DNA of 43,248 nucleotides from CALOBA01 sp942491465 (GTDB taxonomy: Bacteria > Pseudomonadota > Gammaproteobacteria > Chromatiales > Chromatiaceae): NCBI GenBank assembly GCA_942491465.1, contig CALOBA010000021.1:1-43248 (forward strand). The letters are read 5' to 3'. Below are positions 40,337 to 43,248 of the stretch, in pieces. The stretch's first letter is position 1, and each line of letters starts with the position of its first letter. The position numbers and the translations under genes were made by a program. Under the pieces are notes generated by a model. That model made no database searches. It was not told where the DNA came from and was given only the letters and a program-made list of their open reading frames with translations.

Positions 40337-43051
40337 ATGGACATCCGAGCCGCTCGACGACTGAGCAGACATCTGCGCCGGCTGTCGAGTGCATTGCGGG
40401 CCGGCGCGCACCGGTTGACCTCGGATCGTCGGGGTCATCGCGGATTGGCCGAGAACGCCGAATCGTCCGATCATCGCGGGTCGGCCCGCGGCGAGCGGGC
40501 CTGCGTCACGGCCCATCGTTGGTGGCGCATGCCGGTGTGCGTGCTCATCCCCGTCTACAACGCGCCGAAGGAGGTCCGGCGATGCCTGGAGAGCGTTGTC
40601 GCCTATACGCCGAGTTCGGTCTCGATCCTGATCATCGACGACGCGAGCACGGACCCGCAGGTCGATGACGTGCTCGCAACGGTGCGCGAGCGCGCCAACC
40701 TGACGCTGGTGCGCAACGAGGCCAATCTGGGTTTCACCGCCACCGTGAACCGCGGTCTTGAATTGGCCGGTGAGCACGATGTGGTGCTGCTCAATTCCGA
40801 TACTCGGGTAACCCCGCGCTGGCTGGCCTATCTGGCGGCGGCCGCCTATGAGCGCGACGATATCGCCACCGCCACGGCGGTCTCGAACAGCGCAAGCCAG
40901 TTCTCGGTCCCGCTGCGTTTTCACAACGCCATCCCATACTGGCTCGACCCCGCCGGCTATGCGCGGGCGATCGCGCAGTGCGACCGCACGCTGTCGCTGC
41001 AGGCCCCGTTCGGCCACGGGTTCTGCCTCTATGTGAAGCGCCGCTATCTCGACTCGGTCGGCGTGCTCGACGTCGCTGCATTTCCGCGCGGCTACGGCGA
41101 AGAGGTCGATCTGTGTCTGCGCGGCAGACGCGCGGGCTGGCGGCATGTGCTGGCCACCAAGTGCTTCGTATTCCACGTCAACGCCGCCAGCTTCGGCGCG
41201 TCCAAGGTCGCGCGCAAGGCCGCCGCGCGGGTCGTGCTCGACCGTCGCTACCCGGAGTACGGCTCGCTGCTCAAGGGCTTCAGCCGCGACCCGGCGATGG
41301 TCGCGTTCCGCTCCCGCGTCGAAACCGTCTGGCGAAGGCTGGGCGCCGCCGCGCCCCGGGGCTTGCGGGTGCTCGGGGATGGGTCGGCATTGGCGTCGGA
41401 GTGGCGAAGGATCGCCGCCGCCGGCGCAGATCGACAATGGCTGCTGCTCTCGGCCCGCGGTCGCGACCTTCGCCTCCATGGGGTCGGACGCAAGGGTTTG
41501 GAGCTGATCGAGCAGCGGCGGATCAACGGCGCCGTCGGTCCGTTCGCGCCCTATGGCGACGGGTACGATGACCTGGTCGCCCGTTGGCTGCTGGAATTCG
41601 CCATCGAGGCGATCGAGATCCGCGACCTGGAGGGCCATGGGGCGGGGCTCGCCAAGCTCGCCGAGGATATGGACATACCGGTCAGCGTCCACTTGGACGA
41701 CGCCTACCCCATCTGCCCCACCCGGGGGCTCGTCGATGAGCGCGGGCGCCACTGCCATGGCCGCTGCACCAACTCGGGCGGCGAGTGCCTTGGGCAGCAG
41801 GACCCCCTCGGACGGGTGCTGAAGCATCAACACATCCACGCCTGGCAGGCTGCCTACGGCGACGCACTCAAGCGCGTGGAGCGCGTGCATGTGGCCTCGG
41901 TCGCGCTGCGCGATCAGCTGACCGACCTGTATCCGCGCATCGATCCACGCCGGATCACGCCGGGGCAGGCCGATTCCAGCGGCGCGCCGAGCGCGCATCT
42001 GTCGGCCGCGCCGACCAGGGTCCGCGTCGGTGTGCTCTGCGCGCGAGCGCGGGCGTTCGCCGAAGCCGGGCTGCACAATCGGATTTTGGCCCCGTTGACC
42101 CATCCCGATCTGCGCCGGCACCTCGGGACGGATGTCGAGGTCGTGATGCTCGAAGACCTGGGCGGCGGCGACGTCGACATCGTCATCATCCCCTGTCTTG
42201 GAGAGGACAAGTCCAGGCAGACCAAGCGGCTGCTTGATCGTCTCGGCGGCGGTCGCCCGCGGCTGATCGTCGCCATTGACGACGACCACTGCGGCGGCAA
42301 GCCCGGCCGGGCATCGGCGACGGCGGCGCTGTTGCAGGCGGCCTCGCAGGTCTGGACGGACGACGCCCGAACGGGGCAATCCGCCCCGGCCGTCGCGCAC
42401 CGATGCCATCCGATTCCGACCACCCTCGACTTGCGCCTATGGCCAGGCAGCCGACAGCCATCGATGCGGGCGCCGGACACGCCGCTGAGACTGCTGCTCA
42501 GACCGCTTGGAGACGATGCCTCGGCCACGGGCATGGTGCTCGGCGCGCTCGATCGGGTGGTGGCCGAGAGCGGCATCCCGCTGCGGCTCGTCGTCGTCGG
42601 CGGACCCGCGCGGGCCATGGCGAAACGCCCGTGGCTGAAATGGATCGGCGTGCCGAACGGCGTCGCCGCGAGCTACCCGTTGTACGCGAACTGGCTCGCC
42701 GGGCAGGGGCCCTTCGACGTCGCGATCCTGTCCCGATCTGCACGGCCCATCCCTGCTGGGTGCGATACTGGAGCATGCGGCGCTGGGGGCCGTCTCCGTG
42801 ATCGCTGCCCACGCCGGTACCGAGGGTCTGCCCAACGATTTGGGGCCGACGCGAACGGCGGCGTGGACATCGGCCGAGGCCCTTGCGGATGCCCAGACCG
42901 AGGCCCTGGAGGTCTCGACACCGGGGTGCCGGACCCGGGCCCGGTCGCGCTCGACTTGGCCGGACCGCTGGATAGACACGACGGCTCCCGCGCTACGCGC
43001 ATCATCGCGTCTCGACTGGCGGAGCTGATCGCCCCAATCGGCGGTCGATGA
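40337..43051 (+). CDS. Large glycosyltransferase (GT2 plus GT4-like domain), 3' end frameshifted
   Basis: A 904-residue protein. The GT2 domain (about 65-330) opens VCVLIPVYNAPKEVRRCLESV, has the acceptor metal site LLNSDTRVTPRWL and the late motif GYGEEVDLCLRGRRAGW. The second part (about 365-560) looks GT4-like (HLDDAYPICPTRGLVDERGRHCHG, YPRIDPRRIT). Near the end the frame changes: at about 42731 an extra T shifts sense into another frame (PDLHGPSLLGAILEHAALGAVSVIAAHAG), returning near 42880-42920 to GLDTGVPDPGPVALDLAG. Two compensating errors are the simplest reading, so about 60 internal residues are wrong as translated here. The start may instead be the ATG at 40529. It follows the GT4 gene by four bases. 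Confidence 0.75.
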   Translation: MDIRAARRLSRHLRRLSSALRAGAHRLTSDRRGHRGLAENAESSDHRGSARGERACVTAHRWWRMPVCVLIPVYNAPKEVRRCLESVVAYTPSSVSILIIDDASTDPQVDDVLATVRERANLTLVRNEANLGFTATVNRGLELAGEHDVVLLNSDTRVTPRWLAYLAAAAYERDDIATATAVSNSASQFSVPLRFHNAIPYWLDPAGYARAIAQCDRTLSLQAPFGHGFCLYVKRRYLDSVGVLDVAAFPRGYGEEVDLCLRGRRAGWRHVLATKCFVFHVNAASFGASKVARKAAARVVLDRRYPEYGSLLKGFSRDPAMVAFRSRVETVWRRLGAAAPRGLRVLGDGSALASEWRRIAAAGADRQWLLLSARGRDLRLHGVGRKGLELIEQRRINGAVGPFAPYGDGYDDLVARWLLEFAIEAIEIRDLEGHGAGLAKLAEDMDIPVSVHLDDAYPICPTRGLVDERGRHCHGRCTNSGGECLGQQDPLGRVLKHQHIHAWQAAYGDALKRVERVHVASVALRDQLTDLYPRIDPRRITPGQADSSGAPSAHLSAAPTRVRVGVLCARARAFAEAGLHNRILAPLTHPDLRRHLGTDVEVVMLEDLGGGDVDIVIIPCLGEDKSRQTKRLLDRLGGGRPRLIVAIDDDHCGGKPGRASATAALLQAASQVWTDDARTGQSAPAVAHRCHPIPTTLDLRLWPGSRQPSMRAPDTPLRLLLRPLGDDASATGMVLGALDRVVAESGIPLRLVVVGGPARAMAKRPWLKWIGVPNGVAASYPLYANWLAGQGPFDVAILSRSARPIPAGCDTGACGAGGRLRDRCPRRYRGSAQRFGADANGGVDIGRGPCGCPDRGPGGLDTGVPDPGPVALDLAGPLDRHDGSRATRIIASRLAELIAPIGGR

Positions 43052-43248
43052 GATCGAGGATCGCGGCGTTGATGCGCACGTCAGCGAATCGGGCCTCGGC
43101 ATCGGCACGCGCTGCCCGACCCAGCCGCAACCGCAGCGGGCGGTCCAGCACCAAGCGCTCGATGGCGTCGGCCAACGCCGCCGGATCGCGCGCCGGGACC
43201 AGCAGCCCGGTCTCGTCGGGGATGATGGTGTCGCGACAGCCGGGTTGG
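43002..43248 (-). CDS. Glycosyltransferase C-terminus (partial, runs off window)
   Basis: The minus strand is open from the window end to a TGA at 43004-43002. It encodes the end of a GT-B enzyme: GCRDTIIPDETGLLVPARDPAALADAIERLV is the typical nucleotide-sugar-binding C-terminal motif of GT4. The last 50 bases overlap the convergent gene at 40337-43051. Only about 82 residues are seen. It continues the polysaccharide gene cluster. Confidence 0.8.
   Translation of the reverse strand, partial: QPGCRDTIIPDETGLLVPARDPAALADAIERLVLDRPLRLRLGRAARADAEARFADVRINAAILDLIDRRLGRSAPPVETR

Overview
The window reads as a piece of chromosome from a GC-rich gammaproteobacterium. Long open frames with strong GC bias at third codon positions, a GntR-type methylcitrate operon, several PD-(D/E)XK accessory genes (AAA-ATPase/PDDEXK, Rpn, Uma2) and GC-rich hairpin repeats together recall purple sulfur bacteria (Chromatiaceae). 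The taxon is an inference; no rRNA, tRNA or other marker is present.

Layout. (1) 1-7.8 kb is a mosaic, partly decayed stretch. It holds a 210-bp copy of the 3' part of prpD, an AAA-ATPase/PDDEXK gene, a doubly truncated PTS relic in which an Enzyme I piece is fused in frame to a NagE-type EIICB piece, an ImmA/IrrE relic whose HExxH motif reads HALCH, a 156-bp MITE-like element, a DUF2189 membrane protein and an Rpn-type nuclease gene. (2) 7.9-14.6 kb (minus strand) is a propionate operon, prpE - gntR - prpB - prpC - prpD, with a sigma70-like promoter flanked by two TGTCGACA operators. (3) 14.9-21.4 kb holds a Uma2 gene and then a two-component system (histidine kinase with a very long low-complexity insertion) transcribed away from a PspA-like / membrane protein / secreted VWA operon. 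(4) 21.4-22.3 kb has no credible gene and carries 19-bp tandem repeats in a degenerate purine-rich stretch. (5) 22.3-27.0 kb holds a small lipoprotein, a 61-residue protein, a DegQ/HtrA protease, a second copy of the MITE and an OmpR-type response regulator with its kinase, closed by a long perfect inverted repeat. (6) 27.2-34.2 kb holds an unrecognised basic protein, then a KefF-like oxidoreductase, a CPA2 (Kef) antiporter and a 1,125-residue protein joining an NTT/ATP:ADP-carrier-like membrane domain to HEAT repeats and a cyclic-nucleotide-binding domain. (7) 34.3-38.2 kb (minus) holds an AglEFG-like sugar ABC transporter without its ATPase. (8) 38.3-43.2 kb holds an endonuclease III-like enzyme and a glycosyltransferase cluster with several frameshifts, cut by the window end.

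How it works together. The prp genes form a complete propionyl-CoA to pyruvate plus succinate route with a local regulator. Two separate envelope-stress modules are suggested: TCS/PspA/VWA at 15.4-21.4 kb and DegQ/TCS at 23.0-27.0 kb. The Kef/KefF/NTT-HEAT-cNMP genes look like one ion and nucleotide homeostasis unit. The least described items are the PspA-VWA module with its unusual kinase, the MITE family (156 bp, 3-bp target duplications), the 21.4-22.3 kb repeat region and the PTS chimera.
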